A stretch of DNA of 6,390 bases from Lentisphaerota bacterium. Its GTDB lineage: Bacteria; Verrucomicrobiota; Kiritimatiellia; RFP12; UBA3636. The notes beneath the pieces were generated by a model that saw only the letters and a program-made list of their open reading frames with translations, had not been told where the DNA came from and made no database searches. A program made the translations under genes and the position numbers. Positions 6,296 through 6,390 of this stretch are shown here, piece after piece (positions within the stretch are counted from its first letter, which is position 1; each line of letters begins with the position of its first letter). The stretch lies in NCBI GenBank assembly GCA_022837245.1, contig JALHHX010000129.1, positions 5,660-12,049 of the forward strand. Direction: 5' to 3'.

Positions 6296-6390
6296 GGACT
6301 TATCCGTAAATAACCGACACTTTGTTGAGGACAATCATGGCCGCAGCCAGATACAGCAACCCGCAATATGAAAGGTCGGTCTTCTCGTAC
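6296..6390 (-). mobile_element. Possible end of an insertion sequence (continues beyond right edge)
   Basis: The stretch beginning GGACTTATCC at 6296 contains the stop of a transposase-like reading frame, and the plus-strand text GGACTTATCCGTAAATAACC has the look of a terminal inverted repeat that overlaps the transposase end, as is common in IS5-type elements. The preceding TTA or TTAG (near 6292-6295) could be part of a target duplication. The other end is outside the window, so neither the inverted repeat nor the duplication can be confirmed. Confidence 0.4.
6300..6390 (-). CDS. C-terminal 29 aa of an upstream gene, resembling a DDE transposase end
   Basis: A minus-strand frame enters from the right edge and stops at TAA (6302-6300). 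The visible residues begin YEKTDLSYCGLLYLAAAM and end with IVLNKVSVIYG. A YEK segment, an aromatic and then a hydrophobic LA-rich helix right before the stop is the pattern I associate with the C-terminal helix of IS5/IS4-superfamily transposases. An alternative is the last transmembrane helix of an unrelated membrane protein. Only 29 codons are visible, so both the gene and its identity are tentative. It ends 49 nt upstream of the start of the 291-aa gene. Confidence 0.5.
   Translation of the reverse strand, partial: YEKTDLSYCGLLYLAAAMIVLNKVSVIYG

Noticed and set aside
6300..6334. Sigma70-like promoter (TTGTCC, 16 nt, TATTTA) upstream of the 291-aa gene
   Set aside because: The match is poor and lies within an apparent coding end; without a mapped transcript start it is not worth annotating.
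6337..6390. Plus-strand start with good SD (GAGG, 6-nt spacer) opening MAAARYSNPQYERSVF to the edge
   Set aside because: It is antisense to the transposase-like C-terminal frame, which has a recognisable ending; only 18 codons are visible, so it is kept as a weak alternative and not annotated.

Overview
The window is a bacterial, tightly packed, single-direction gene run; every supported gene is on the minus strand, so biological order runs from the right edge to the left edge. Base composition is moderately GC-rich in the enzyme genes and visibly more AT-rich in the gene nearest the right edge. No taxonomic marker is present. The mix of signal-less glycosidases with a GxDLY/Lipase_GDSL_3-type esterase recalls anaerobic PVC-group bacteria (Lentisphaerota, Kiritimatiellota, Verrucomicrobiota), but this is a weak guess.

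Layout, in transcription order. (1) 6390-6300: the last 29 codons of a gene entering from the right. Its ending resembles the C-terminus of IS5/IS4-type DDE transposases, and an insertion-sequence end may lie near 6296. (2) 6250-5375: a 291-aa membrane-anchored, acidic protein of unknown function, with a duplicated first five codons and a possible in-frame acidic tail beyond its TAG stop. (3) 5307-3184: a GH35 beta-galactosidase of 707 aa with both catalytic glutamates. (4) 3132-1864: a 422-aa protein that looks like an (alpha/alpha)6-barrel carbohydrate-active enzyme of a family I cannot name. (5) 1844-732: a 370-aa SGNH esterase with an N-terminal beta-sandwich and an intact catalytic set. 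(6) 726-1: the first 242 codons of a probable TIM-barrel, glycosidase-like protein that runs off the left edge.

Genes 3 to 6 have gaps of 51, 19 and 5 nt and are almost certainly one operon. None shows a signal peptide, so the working picture is cytoplasmic breakdown of an imported oligosaccharide: the esterase removes acyl (probably acetyl) groups, GH35 removes terminal beta-galactose, and the two unassigned barrel proteins act on the remaining linkages. No transporter, regulator or sulfatase is visible. Gene 2 is 67 nt upstream of GH35 and may be cotranscribed, but its anchor, acidity and composition set it apart. There are no RNA genes, CRISPR arrays or convincing terminators, and no gene-free stretch longer than about 70 nt between called genes.
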